Shown in pieces: positions 16,229-25,900 of a stretch of DNA of 56,120 bases. The notes under the pieces were generated by a model. It had not been told where the DNA came from. It ran no database searches and saw only the letters and a program-made list of their open reading frames with translations. This stretch comes from DAOOPX01 sp964653045 (GTDB lineage: Bacteria; Patescibacteriota; Microgenomatia; UBA1400; PJMF01), in NCBI GenBank assembly GCA_964653045.1, contig CAZZBW010000005.1, positions 1 through 56,120 of the forward strand, read 5' to 3'. Within the stretch, counting starts at the first letter, position 1. Every line of letters begins with the position of its first letter. The translations under genes were made by a program, and so were the position numbers.

Positions 16229-16258
16229 ATCATAACACGCTCAAAATCACTCATTCAA
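16229..16258 (-). promoter_or_regulatory. Promoter of the DHH-like gene
   Basis: On the minus strand TTGAAT (16258-16253), an 18-nt spacer and TATGAT (16234-16229). The leader of about 65 nt carries GGAGG 4 nt before the ATG at 16158. One of the few genes in the window with a normal leader and ribosome site. Confidence 0.55.
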
Positions 16259-16298
16259 GCGCAGTTTGATCCCGCGTGGACAGAGCGCTGTGTAATGC

Positions 16299-16304
16299 TA
16301 TAAT
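16299..16304 (+). promoter_or_regulatory. Extended -10 promoter of the VirB6-like gene (leaderless type)
   Basis: TGC immediately before TATAAT gives an extended -10. The box ends 6 nt before the GTG start at 16311, so the mRNA should begin at the start codon. Confidence 0.68.
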
Positions 16305-16310
16305 TTTGTT

Positions 16311-18164
16311 GTGTTAAAGCGCTTGATATCTATTTTGCTTGTTGCCGGACTTGGATATAGTTTCTTTTTCAGTGCAACTCAACTTCATTCGGTAAAGGCT
16401 CAGGGTACAACCGATCCCTACAGTTATTCTGTCACACAAGAGGAGGCGGAGGCGTATTACGAAGCCGTGTCAGACTGCTCTACACCATCTCTAGAATGTC
16501 TTGTGCGTAATGTCTCCCGCTTTACCGCCATCGAATGGATTAATGATATTGGTGGCCAAAAAGGCTCGTGTATCAGCAACCCCGATGGCTGCAATGATCC
16601 GCTTTCTGATGCTGGTGGACAACCAATCGCCAGTGGTGCTATCGGTGGCTTAGCTTCGCTAATTGGTGGTATGTACAATAATCCTCCCGCTAGCTCACTT
16701 ACTTATGTCGCTGATGTCTTGGATTCGGCTAATATTGCCCGTCCCGCCTACGCCCAAGGCTTGGGTTTTTCTGCCATGGATCCTATTTTGCCCCTATGGA
16801 AAACCTTTCGTAATGTGGCATACATGTTTTTCATCATCATTTTTGTGATCACTGGATTTTTGATCATGTTCCGCTCTAAAGTCGGCCAAACTGCCATCAC
16901 TGCCCAACAAGCTATTCCTAAAATCATTGTCTCATTAATCATGGTGACATTTTCTTATGCCATTGGTGGCTTTTTAATTGATTTAATGTACTTATCGATG
17001 ACGTTGATTATGGGAGTGTTTGAATCAGTCTTGAGTGGCAAAAATTATTTGGGAATGAATATTTTTCAACTAGGTGGTGACTTATTTAAAGTTGTTAGAA
17101 CTAATGTCGATTTTCAAGATACTGTCTCAGCTTTTTTTACTAACTTAACTGGAGCCCCTCAAGCATTACTCTCCGTGATTGGTGGACTAACTTTGTCAAT
17201 CATTATCAGTATTGCTTTGCTCATCGGTTTAGTCAAACTCTTTTTTGAATTATTGCGCGCCTACGCCACCGTTGTCATCTCCATCGTCATCTCGCCCATC
17301 ACGTTAATGATGAACGCCATTCCTGGCAATAATGCTTTTATGACTTGGATCAAAACCCTGGTGGGGCACTTACTCCCCTTTCCCACCGTCTTAGTGGTAG
17401 TAGCAATGTTTGGAGTTTTTACGCAAGGAACGACTAGCTCAAGTGGCGGATTTATGCCACCATTTTTGATTGGCAGTGGACAATCCGACGTTATCACCTC
17501 CGTCCTCGGGCTCGCCATCCTGCTCGCCCTCCCCGAAATCGTCAAGCACATCCGCGAAGCAATTGCACCAAAGAATGCGTTTGCGGAGATGATCTTAAAA
17601 TCAGCTGGTGACAATTTTAGGAACACTTCTGGTGTTGGATTAAGACTTGCTGGAGCAACTACTATGGCGGGTGCTGGTCTTGGTGCTGGGTTAGCAAAAG
17701 GCGCTCTATCTTCTGATAACCGAGCGCTGTGGAGAATGGGCGAGAGGGGCGCGGCTGTAAGATCTGCCCTAACTACCGCAGGCAGGTATGGCGGTAATTA
17801 TGCCAGTGCTGGAAGTAGACTAGGAGGCTGGATAAACACCAAACTTGGTGGCAAAACTCATGCTCTTGCAAGTCCTCTAGAATTATTGGTTGAAAAAGGC
17901 ACTGGAGCTGTTACTGAGGAGGCGCGTTTGAAAAGAATGGAGAGAGCTGATTTTGAAGAGAGGTCCTTACCGAAGAGAATAAAATCACCTGGAGCGATGA
18001 GTGATGATTTATGGAACAAACGTGTCCAACTTGCCGAACTTGAAAGACGTCGTAGAAATGCCTACAACGCGGAAATGCAAAAACAACTGGATAAACAAGG
18101 CACTGACGAAGAACCTGACTTTTCAAAACTTGGTTACTTAAATCAATCGGTTAGTCAGAAATGA
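16311..18164 (+). CDS. VirB6/TrbL-like polytopic channel protein of the type IV secretion locus
   Basis: 617 residues from GTG 16311. A signal peptide (about 1-30, VKA|QG) and an extracytoplasmic domain (about 31-160) are followed by about six membrane helices (near 163-190, 203-232, 282-312, 315-345, 352-378 and 395-415). A positively charged, Gly/Ala-rich cytoplasmic tail (about 430-617) completes it. This is the plan of Gram-positive VirB6-type proteins, which form the inner-membrane part of the translocation channel. Assignment rests on topology and on neighbouring VirB4, VirB3/PrgI and VirB2-like genes, since VirB6 proteins are poorly conserved in sequence. Confidence 0.72.
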   Translation: MLKRLISILLVAGLGYSFFFSATQLHSVKAQGTTDPYSYSVTQEEAEAYYEAVSDCSTPSLECLVRNVSRFTAIEWINDIGGQKGSCISNPDGCNDPLSDAGGQPIASGAIGGLASLIGGMYNNPPASSLTYVADVLDSANIARPAYAQGLGFSAMDPILPLWKTFRNVAYMFFIIIFVITGFLIMFRSKVGQTAITAQQAIPKIIVSLIMVTFSYAIGGFLIDLMYLSMTLIMGVFESVLSGKNYLGMNIFQLGGDLFKVVRTNVDFQDTVSAFFTNLTGAPQALLSVIGGLTLSIIISIALLIGLVKLFFELLRAYATVVISIVISPITLMMNAIPGNNAFMTWIKTLVGHLLPFPTVLVVVAMFGVFTQGTTSSSGGFMPPFLIGSGQSDVITSVLGLAILLALPEIVKHIREAIAPKNAFAEMILKSAGDNFRNTSGVGLRLAGATTMAGAGLGAGLAKGALSSDNRALWRMGERGAAVRSALTTAGRYGGNYASAGSRLGGWINTKLGGKTHALASPLELLVEKGTGAVTEEARLKRMERADFEERSLPKRIKSPGAMSDDLWNKRVQLAELERRRRNAYNAEMQKQLDKQGTDEEPDFSKLGYLNQSVSQK

Positions 18165-18180
18165 GTTGTTATTTCTTTTT
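18157..18180 (+). terminator. Possible weak terminator after the VirB6-like gene
   Basis: AGAAAT (18157-18162) and ATTTCT (18171-18176) form a 6-bp stem with an 8-nt loop, followed by T residues. It lies between two convergent genes only 4 nt apart. Confidence 0.35.
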
Positions 18181-21100
18181 CGGAGTAAATGTTCTCGAAT
18201 GAACTGAGTGCAAAAATCTGTCTTTTTCTTTTCCAGCTAAACTTTGGGTTTTGGGGTCCGCTAACATTAAAGTGAAATTAAAACCAACTGTTCTATCTGA
18301 AATGTTATGGTATCTCCCCTGTACTAACCACTGCCTTGACCTACTTAAAAAGTCTAGCAATTCCCACGAGCATGAGCCTCTATCTATTCCTGCAATTGGC
18401 GCCCGGTTCGGGCTCCCAAGTGAGCCGTATGCCTTAATTTGTTCACATATTGACTGATATGCATAATCACGCAACTCCACAACTTGTCTGTTGACATTAT
18501 CACCAACCAACTTTGAGTACGCTGAATCAAGGCGGTCAACCAACTCACCCGGAATGTTTGCTAACAAGTTAAATAAGGTATACTTCATCGCTGCTCTCAC
18601 AACCAAATGATAATCAACATATTTATCCTGATAGGTTGCGTTGGCTCCAACAACTCCATGACCAAGATACCCCACAACTAAAGCGTATTGCGTAAAAAAT
18701 GGGCTAAGATATGAATTTATCCATCGCGATAGTGTTTCGCGATTAGTTGGTGGTTTTAGTTCGGGTGATTTCTGTGCTTGATAGATAATTTCTGCGTATG
18801 CATCTCTGGCAGCCTTATACGCGTCTGCTTGCTTACACTCTGGATTTTGTCCTGAGTTAGTAAATTCGTATAATGCCGGAAAATCCTGATCCCAGCGAGT
18901 AGGAGCACAATTAAATAGTGCCCTAGCACTAGCCTTATATCCTGGTCTAAGGAATTCACCCTCAGCATCCATAACCATCATTTTTTGTCTTATAATAAGA
19001 GCTCTCTTTGCTCTTTCAGAGGCATTGGGTTGAACATATGGCGATAGGGATGTGGGCGATCGGTTAATTTGGCGGTATTGAATAGAATTAAAGTCTAACG
19101 GAGCTCCCATAATTTGAGTTGGGTCACAATATGCCCAAAATATGGCGTGCTCGCTCCTATCAGATGTGACAGCCACTTTATACATACTTCTTGAAATATA
19201 ACCCGCAACATACGTTTCTCTATTTGAGCCCCTGCCCATTAATTTTGGAGATCGACCCTCGAATGCCTGAATATGATTGCTTGCGTGTTGTCCAACGTCG
19301 TCACGAGCGGCCTTAAATAAAGCTATGTGTTTAATTAATTTTTTTACCTCATCTGGATAATTGGCGATCATGTTTCTGACATTTATTAGATGTGTTACTC
19401 CGGTTTCATCTGTGACTCTAAATCCTCGCTGATTCTGACATATGTAGTCGACTAGGGCGACGGACTGCCCTTCAGTGTAGTCTGCAATTCTATGAAAAGA
19501 AGCGTACCCACCAAAACCGGGGCAGTTTGGGTCTTTCATTAGATGATACATAACACACACAATCGCCTGAATTGGTCCCATGTTCGCAGAATAAAGCTCG
19601 CGGTCAATTCTTGAAGAAGTCACTAATAGATTTTCATTAAATTTTTGGTTACATTCAAACGCCGTGTCTTCTTGACCACCACCCATGAGACTATTTAGCA
19701 TGCTATCAGCATCGTTGACCACCACATTTGCTGCATTTAATGCCTTGGCGTGCATCACACCATACTCCACAAGTGGTTCATATTGTCCGACAATTAATGA
19801 AATAAATGCTCCACGCTCTTGATTAGACCAAAGAGTGGGTGGTTGTCTGTTATCAATATCACTGATCAATTCGTCTAACTTCCTTCTAACTACACGTCGA
19901 TAACTCAAACCTACCTCAGTAACACCTAAATCACCCGCGGTTTCCATTTCCGTTAATACCGAAAACAGTGTGGGTTTCTGCTCTAAGAGAATTTCTGTGG
20001 GTGGCCTTTGTGACTCAGGTGCCCGTTGCAAACTTTTTTTAATACACAAATCAAGCTTGGCTCTTGCACTCACGACTTCTTGACCCAATGTCTCCTTTGC
20101 TTTTTTTGCCTTATCACTTTCTGTGTAACTAGCATCAGGATCTAAAAGATGAGCGTTTTGCACTTGCTGCTCCGCAGTATCTAAGAGTGCTTGAAAACCT
20201 GTTCCCGGCGGTGTGCCCGTTGTGAGAGCCGTGCTGTCGTAACATGGACCACCGGCAACACAATGGGGGGCGATGTGGGCATTAATGTCGATAGTGCTGA
20301 TTCTACCGATCTCCGTTTTTAGCGCTGTGACCAATGGATCAGCGCTCCACTCAGTTAAACCAACATTATCAATGTGTCTTTTTAATGCATCACTACTCAT
20401 CTGCACCCAGTCTGGGAATCTTTTTCTCAAATGGTCTATCAATTGATTGGGTGGTTGGGGGGGAGATGGGACCTGAGTGTCAATTATTGATTTGGCTTGC
20501 CTGAACGAGGTCTCTATATTGGTCAATGCCGCCACTGCACGCACATAGCTCATTGGAGCTATCTTGGCATTATCCACATCTGTCCAAGCAGCGTTCATAA
20601 CAGCATTGAGAGCATTAGCTAAAGCTTGGATTTCTCGTTGATTCCGCCAGTTAGTTTTCTCAGCATTCAACCTCGCTGTTTCGTTTGCATCTGCTTGTTT
20701 TGCCTTTAATTTGTCAATCGCCTCTTGGGCGGGGTTTATATATGTTGCTTCAAGATGAACCTTAAAAACACCAGAAAAGTTAGTGTCGCATTCTTGTCTG
20801 GCCTGCTGTAATTGAGCTTCGGCAGTTGCAATCCTGGTAAAGTCTGGTGTCGCACTACCTATATCAACTCTAAGTTGGGTGGTGAGATTGTGCAAGACAG
20901 CAAAAACTGGATGATTGGTTTCTACCGTAGTTTTCCATTTTTCAAAAACTTTTTTTTGTAGGGTTTTCTCAATGTTCTCAACTCGAATCAGCAGGTCCTC
21001 TCGAACTTGTGAAGCCTTTGCCACCTGATCAAAATCCCCACCTCGTTCAAGAATTGTAATTGCAGCCATCAGATTGCGTTTTACCCTAGTGAATAACGTG

Positions 21101-21492
21101 ACCGGAGTGTCAGAACCATCGTAATTTGGCTGATCTGGATCGAAAGTAGCCAAAGCTAGGTCGGTACTAAATTTAGTAACCAGGTCCTCAGCCGCCTGAA
21201 TCGCTTGGTCCACCTGTTGAATTTGTTGTTCCGGAGCCTGCTGTGGAGGGGCTTGTTCGGTGCGCGGTTGCTCGGGCGGCTGTTGCTGCCCGAGCATTAA
21301 AGCGTCAATTTTTTGCTTCAGTGCCTGAGCTCTAGGTACAACCACGGCTCTTTCTGCGTCAGGCAGAGACCGAAGGTCCCCCTTGATAAGTGAAGTAAGT
21401 TCACCTTTTGCATCTTCGGGCTCAAGCAAGCCGTCGGTTAGATCGCGTTCAATTTGATCGATTTGCTGATTAACCCCTTCAGCGTTTGCCAT
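18169..21492 (-). CDS. Large cytoplasmic protein of unknown function in the secretion locus
   Basis: 1107 residues, not recognised. No signal peptide or membrane helix is seen. The N-terminal third is Gln/Glu/Ala-rich and predicted helical, with a Pro/Gln-rich stretch (about 68-90); much of the rest also looks helical. The final 15 residues are basic (HSVHSRTFTPKKK). It is transcribed against the flanking secretion genes from a TATAAT 7 nt before its ATG. Its place between virB6 and the M23 gene suggests a role in the locus, such as regulator, substrate or scaffold, but none of these is shown. A 9-bp hairpin lies at 21269-21296. Confidence 0.6.
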   Translation of the reverse strand: MANAEGVNQQIDQIERDLTDGLLEPEDAKGELTSLIKGDLRSLPDAERAVVVPRAQALKQKIDALMLGQQQPPEQPRTEQAPPQQAPEQQIQQVDQAIQAAEDLVTKFSTDLALATFDPDQPNYDGSDTPVTLFTRVKRNLMAAITILERGGDFDQVAKASQVREDLLIRVENIEKTLQKKVFEKWKTTVETNHPVFAVLHNLTTQLRVDIGSATPDFTRIATAEAQLQQARQECDTNFSGVFKVHLEATYINPAQEAIDKLKAKQADANETARLNAEKTNWRNQREIQALANALNAVMNAAWTDVDNAKIAPMSYVRAVAALTNIETSFRQAKSIIDTQVPSPPQPPNQLIDHLRKRFPDWVQMSSDALKRHIDNVGLTEWSADPLVTALKTEIGRISTIDINAHIAPHCVAGGPCYDSTALTTGTPPGTGFQALLDTAEQQVQNAHLLDPDASYTESDKAKKAKETLGQEVVSARAKLDLCIKKSLQRAPESQRPPTEILLEQKPTLFSVLTEMETAGDLGVTEVGLSYRRVVRRKLDELISDIDNRQPPTLWSNQERGAFISLIVGQYEPLVEYGVMHAKALNAANVVVNDADSMLNSLMGGGQEDTAFECNQKFNENLLVTSSRIDRELYSANMGPIQAIVCVMYHLMKDPNCPGFGGYASFHRIADYTEGQSVALVDYICQNQRGFRVTDETGVTHLINVRNMIANYPDEVKKLIKHIALFKAARDDVGQHASNHIQAFEGRSPKLMGRGSNRETYVAGYISRSMYKVAVTSDRSEHAIFWAYCDPTQIMGAPLDFNSIQYRQINRSPTSLSPYVQPNASERAKRALIIRQKMMVMDAEGEFLRPGYKASARALFNCAPTRWDQDFPALYEFTNSGQNPECKQADAYKAARDAYAEIIYQAQKSPELKPPTNRETLSRWINSYLSPFFTQYALVVGYLGHGVVGANATYQDKYVDYHLVVRAAMKYTLFNLLANIPGELVDRLDSAYSKLVGDNVNRQVVELRDYAYQSICEQIKAYGSLGSPNRAPIAGIDRGSCSWELLDFLSRSRQWLVQGRYHNISDRTVGFNFTLMLADPKTQSLAGKEKDRFLHSVHSRTFTPKKK

Positions 21493-21499
21493 ACCCAGT

Positions 21500-21505
21500 A
21501 TTATA
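21500..21505 (-). promoter_or_regulatory. -10 box of the 1107-residue unknown (leaderless type)
   Basis: TATAAT on the minus strand (21505-21500) ends 7 nt before the ATG at 21492. No ribosome-binding site. The divergent ATPase gene promoter begins about 65 nt away. Confidence 0.65.
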
Positions 21506-21568
21506 CCAACAACCCCCTGCTCAATTCCAAAGCAAAAAATGAATCTACTCGCGCATGTATTTTCCCTA

Positions 21569-21628
21569 TTTGCGTCAGTTGATTGACGGAAATTAGCTAA
21601 TTTGCGTCAGTTGATTGACGGAAATTAG
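21569..21628 (+). repeat. Two tandem 28-nt direct repeats upstream of a DUF4143-type ATPase
   Basis: Identical 28-nt units at 21569-21596 and 21601-21628, offset 32 nt (about three helical turns). Each contains the short inverted repeat GTCA..TGAC. The second unit contains the -35 (TTGACG, 21615-21620) of the ATPase promoter, so a bound protein would control that promoter. Likely a cooperative operator. Confidence 0.75.
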
Positions 21629-21643
21629 TATTTGGAGTACAAT
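21615..21643 (+). promoter_or_regulatory. Promoter of the DUF4143-type ATPase gene (leaderless type)
   Basis: TTGACG (21615-21620), 17-nt spacer, TACAAT (21638-21643), then 7 nt to the ATG at 21651. The best-defined full promoter in the window; its -35 lies within the second 28-nt repeat. Confidence 0.7.
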
Positions 21644-21650
21644 TAGTTCC

Positions 21651-22781
21651 ATGATTACTCGCTTTTGGCAACCAAAACTCAAATCCATGATCCAACCCGG
21701 CAGGGTATTGGTAATCTATGGTCCAAGGCGCGCGGGCAAAACTACGCTGGTTAATGCTTATCTAAAGACTATTCCCACTGCGCGCGCTTACATAGGAAAC
21801 GGCGAAAATGCCGATTTGCGTCAAATTCTCGAGTCACAAAGTTTTGCGCAAATGGTTCCGTATTTTTCTGGGTACGATCTAGTAGTGATCGACGAAGCAC
21901 AAAAAGTGCACCAGATCGGTACGAGTCTAAAAATCTTGGTAGATCAAATTCCCAACATCAAGCTGATGGTTACTGGCTCGTCTGCGTTTGATTTGGCCAA
22001 CATGGTGGGCGAACCATTACTGGGAAGACAAAACACCATTAAGCTTTATCCGCTTTGGGCGGGTGAGTTGAGCTCACATTTTGGTCTGATTTATGTCAAG
22101 GAAAACTTGAATAATTTATTGGTTTATGGCAACTATCCCGAAGTCATCAACGCCTCAACCACCAAGCAAAAAAAGCAATATTTGTACCAAATCAGAGATG
22201 GTTATTTATTTAAAGATATTTTGGAATTGGACGGAATCAAAAATTCGACAAAAATTCTTGACATGTTGCGATTGGTGGCTTTTCAAATTGGTAAAGAAGT
22301 TTCGCTCCAAGAGCTTGGTCTGACACTAGGCATCAGTAAAAACACGGTTGAGCGCTATTTGGATTTATTAGAAAAATCGTTTGTGTTAATCAAAGTGCGA
22401 GGCTGGGCAAAAAATTTACGCAAAGAAATCAGCAAAATGGCGCGTTACTATTTTGTTGACAACGGAGTGCGTAACAGCGTGATTGGCAATTTTAGCCCGA
22501 TAGCAAACAGAGATGATTTGGGGCAACTGTGGGAAAACTTTATATTTGCCGAAAGAGTGAAAAAGCTGGATTATCAACAAACTGTTGTTAACCGTTACTT
22601 TTGGCGCACGTGGGACCAGCAAGAAATTGATTTGGTAGAAGAAGTAAATGGGCAACTAAGCGCGTTTGAGTTCAAGTGGGGGGACAAGGCAACAACACCT
22701 CCAAAAGCTTGGGTCGAGGCATATCCGGACGCTGGTTTCCAAGTAGTGAGTCGAGAAAATTTTGGTCAATTTGTGCTGTAA
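21651..22781 (+). CDS. AAA_14/DUF4143-type P-loop ATPase
   Basis: 376 residues. Walker A GPRRAGKTT (24-32), Walker B LVVIDEAQK (about 79-87), the sensor-like MVTGSSAFDL (about 108-117), a winged-helix-like middle (LGLTLGISKNTVERYLDLLEKS) and a C-terminal nuclease-like DUF4143 part with FVDNGVRN, ENFIFAE and EIDLVEE. Proteins of this family are common in bacteria and archaea and are poorly characterised; some are linked to mobile elements or toxin-like systems. The start at 21651 follows a clear promoter by 7 nt. Tandem operator-like repeats upstream suggest autoregulation. A distant relative lies at 54192-55412. Confidence 0.82.
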   Translation: MITRFWQPKLKSMIQPGRVLVIYGPRRAGKTTLVNAYLKTIPTARAYIGNGENADLRQILESQSFAQMVPYFSGYDLVVIDEAQKVHQIGTSLKILVDQIPNIKLMVTGSSAFDLANMVGEPLLGRQNTIKLYPLWAGELSSHFGLIYVKENLNNLLVYGNYPEVINASTTKQKKQYLYQIRDGYLFKDILELDGIKNSTKILDMLRLVAFQIGKEVSLQELGLTLGISKNTVERYLDLLEKSFVLIKVRGWAKNLRKEISKMARYYFVDNGVRNSVIGNFSPIANRDDLGQLWENFIFAERVKKLDYQQTVVNRYFWRTWDQQEIDLVEEVNGQLSAFEFKWGDKATTPPKAWVEAYPDAGFQVVSRENFGQFVL

Positions 22782-22864
22782 ACAAATAAGCAATTTTTTT
22801 CTGTTTGCACAAGTTATTAAGTGTTTGTCGAAATATTATCAGGGTGCTGCTGCCTTTCGCAAGC

Positions 22865-22916
22865 AAACACCCCCCCCACGTTTGTCAATAGTTTTGAGCA
22901 AAAATGGGGGGTATTT
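22865..22916. repeat. C8 tract and G6 tract forming a long inverted repeat
   Basis: C8 at 22870-22877 and G6 at 22906-22911. Arms 22865-22875 and 22906-22916 pair at 10 of 11 positions around a 30-nt loop. It lies in the 208-nt gap between the ATPase gene and the M23 gene; no gene is visible there. The homopolymer runs are potential slippage sites. Confidence 0.55.
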
Positions 22917-22976
22917 GGCAATTTTGGGCAAAGTGAGTGACAAAACCCGTGCCTAGAACGTGGCGGGTAAAGCCGG

Positions 22977-22982
22977 TATAAT
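22977..22982 (+). promoter_or_regulatory. -10 box of the M23 gene (leaderless type)
   Basis: TATAAT ends 7 nt before the ATG at 22990. This supports ATG 22990 over an in-frame GTG at 22960, which lies upstream of the promoter. Confidence 0.65.
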
Positions 22983-22989
22983 TGACAAC

Positions 22990-25900
22990 ATGGCTGATAA
23001 TGCCAAATTCACCAGCAAAACGGCAATTAAGGCTTTATCCACAGATTTTGCTATTAGTAATGAGGAACATCGGGCTTGGGCACTGGAATTTATCGCTGAT
23101 TTATTTCAGCCGATCCTGAGTTCTAGAGCGCGCAAAGAAGGATTTTTACCTGATTACCAAGTGTCTGTGTGGAGTGCGGGAAATGAATCGCCAAAGAAAA
23201 TTGAGACTCACGACGGCGAAAGAGTTGAAGTAGCAGAAAGTAAGTATCTCTTCCCTAGCGACGTCATCATGCTGATGACGGAGCTAGCAGAAAAAGCTAA
23301 TGTTCCACATTACTCAGCAGATTACTACCTTGATCAAGCGCGAGTGAGCGAAAATCAGTTTTCGGAAAAGATGCTGGGGGCCGGCGGTGCCAGCCCCCTT
23401 TATCAATTGGCTCAAAGTTTTCCTGATCTCTCACAAGTTTTGGCAAAATGGGATAAATCCACTGAAGAAGGTGAAGCCAAAACGCCGGGAGAAATACCGG
23501 CAGAAGATGATCAAAGAAATGTTGATCAAACTGAGGTCGCAACTGCAAATGTCCCGGCGGGTGGCGGCGTTGGGAGTGATGCCTCTACTGGTGAAGCTGG
23601 TGACGGAGAAGCCGGCGTTCCCCCAGCCGAAACCCAACCCACTCCTGAACAGACAACCGAACAACAAACGACCCAAGTGGCTCAAAGAAAAGCTACTGTA
23701 GAAAGGGAATCGCGGGCTTTTTTGACCAGGGAACAGGCAAAAGCCGTCCGCTATGAATCTGCCTGGATCTATCATCACGCCGCGTTTGAACTTTTTGGTG
23801 AAGCAGGATTTTTGGACAACAATCAGCTCGATCAGCGCTTTAACATTCTAGATACAGAGGTCAAGAAATACTTTCAATTTAACTCCGATCCAGAACAGTT
23901 AAAGTCGCTATTTGCCAATCCAGTTGAGAGACTGAGGGCATTACAAAGGATTTACACCAATCTGGCCGCAAACCCTGAGTTTGCCACCTTACAGGCAGAA
24001 ACAAAAGAGGCTGTGGGGCTGGGTGAAGTAGCCACGGCGCAGGCAAGAGAGCTGGAAAAACGCCTTCCCAGTAGGGACAAATCAACCTTCTCGACTCTGT
24101 TTGAAGACAAAAAGCTTGCTAGTCAAATCGTGCAGGCAGAGCTTGCTAACAAGCTTGAGTCAGTTGTCAAAGTCGACGGAGCCAGATTAATTAACTTGGG
24201 CTACAGCATTGATGCTGTAGCCATGGGCTTGGGCAGCCCCCAGCTGGCTGCCCAACTAAACCTCCCCACCAGCGACAAAAAAGACGTGCAGACTTTTTTG
24301 GAAAGTCTTGATGGTGAGAAAATCAACATGATCTTCTTTGGTGGTCAACTCACCAAAGAAGAAGAAAAAATAATCGATCAAAAAGAGAACGGGGTTTTAA
24401 TCAAAAAAATATTGGCTGGCGCTCTCACCGCTCGCGCCATCGATATCTCAACCATTTCCGAATCGATCCGTATCTTATCCGGGGTTGCTACTGAAGCCGA
24501 ACTGGAGTTGCTCGTTCAAGCATTACCATCAGCCTCAATACCTAACGTTCGCAACGCGATAGCAAGCAGCGACAAATTGGAAGACACTGATGGCACCGAG
24601 ATAACATCACGAGCACTCACCAAAAACATTACTCAGTCAAGGCGAGAGTTTGAGTTACAAGCAAACAAAATTTGGCAATCTCTCTCCATTCACGCTCAAG
24701 AATGGGCGTATGCCGAGTGGTTGGGTATTGGACCTGCAGATATTGAGTTAATCAGGGGCACTGATCAACACCTTCCTTTTAATAAAATTTTGGCGGGTTT
24801 AAATTGGGACGAGTTTGTCAAAAACGCACGAAAACTTGACCAAAGCCTAAAAAAATTAGACGGAAGTGTCAGCGATCTTGCTGGATTACGTCAAATTTCT
24901 AAAGAATTAAGATCTTTAAATGTTTCTGAGTTACTCAGAGATTCGTGGATCAAACAGTATTTAAATGGTTTAAGTAAAGAACAATTAGCCTTTCTGGCCA
25001 AAACCCAATTTATCAAAAAAGTTGAGCGCGCCCTTGCTTTAGCAGAAGCAACGATTTCCCAACAAGATCCTAGTTCTCCAGATTGGGAGGGCGCAGTCAG
25101 AATTGTTCAATCAAGTAAAAATCTAGTCGATAATGAACAAATTTCTCTGAGCCTACACCCAACCTTGGGAAGTGAGTATCTAAAACATCTTGGCACAATA
25201 AAAAGTCGCCAAGCAGAATTGGCAGCTCAAATCGAAAAAGCAGCGACAGCACCAAACGCTTGGGAACACTTGCCCACCGAGGTCAAAACTGACCTGAAAG
25301 AAGTAAAAAAATTAGTTTATCAAGCCGAAACTCTATCTGCTAAAACCCGCCCAAGCAATCGAGAGTGGCAAACAACAGCCACAATCCTTGACCAAATTAC
25401 CCAAATTTTAAATAAGCAATCGCAAGCTGTTGGAGAAAATGCCCAACAAACAGAGATCATTTCTCGAGAGCTCAGTCAATTGGTGGATCGTGTAAATCGG
25501 GTTAGATCAAAGTTGGAAGCAACAGGAAAAGATTTTACCTCTCTTGGAGAAGGTGTCTCTGATGAGGCTTTAGATGCCGAGCTATTCAATTATTATTACC
25601 TAGAATCTGGCGATACAACAAACTTGCTGTATGAATTGGTAGGCGCTCAAGCCGAGCTTGAGCGCCTCACTCCTGCTACCGATTTTGCAAATCCCGACGC
25701 CAACATGTTGCTTTTGCTCTATAGCAGTCCCGAAATGATTCTAGCTGGGTCTGAGGATTACAACCAAGCCGTTGGAGCGATTGAAGCCAGATCTTCCCTG
25801 GGTGTTGACGAACCAATCTCAGATACTGAGGGTTATGCGGGTGCGGAGGGTGATGTGAGAGCAAAGGCCTCACCAGCTCAACCAATAAATGTCGCAAATA

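Noticed and set aside
23387..23778. Frames overlapping the M23 gene on both strands
   Set aside because: They lie fully inside a long gene with consistent codon use; compositions are typical of shadow translations.
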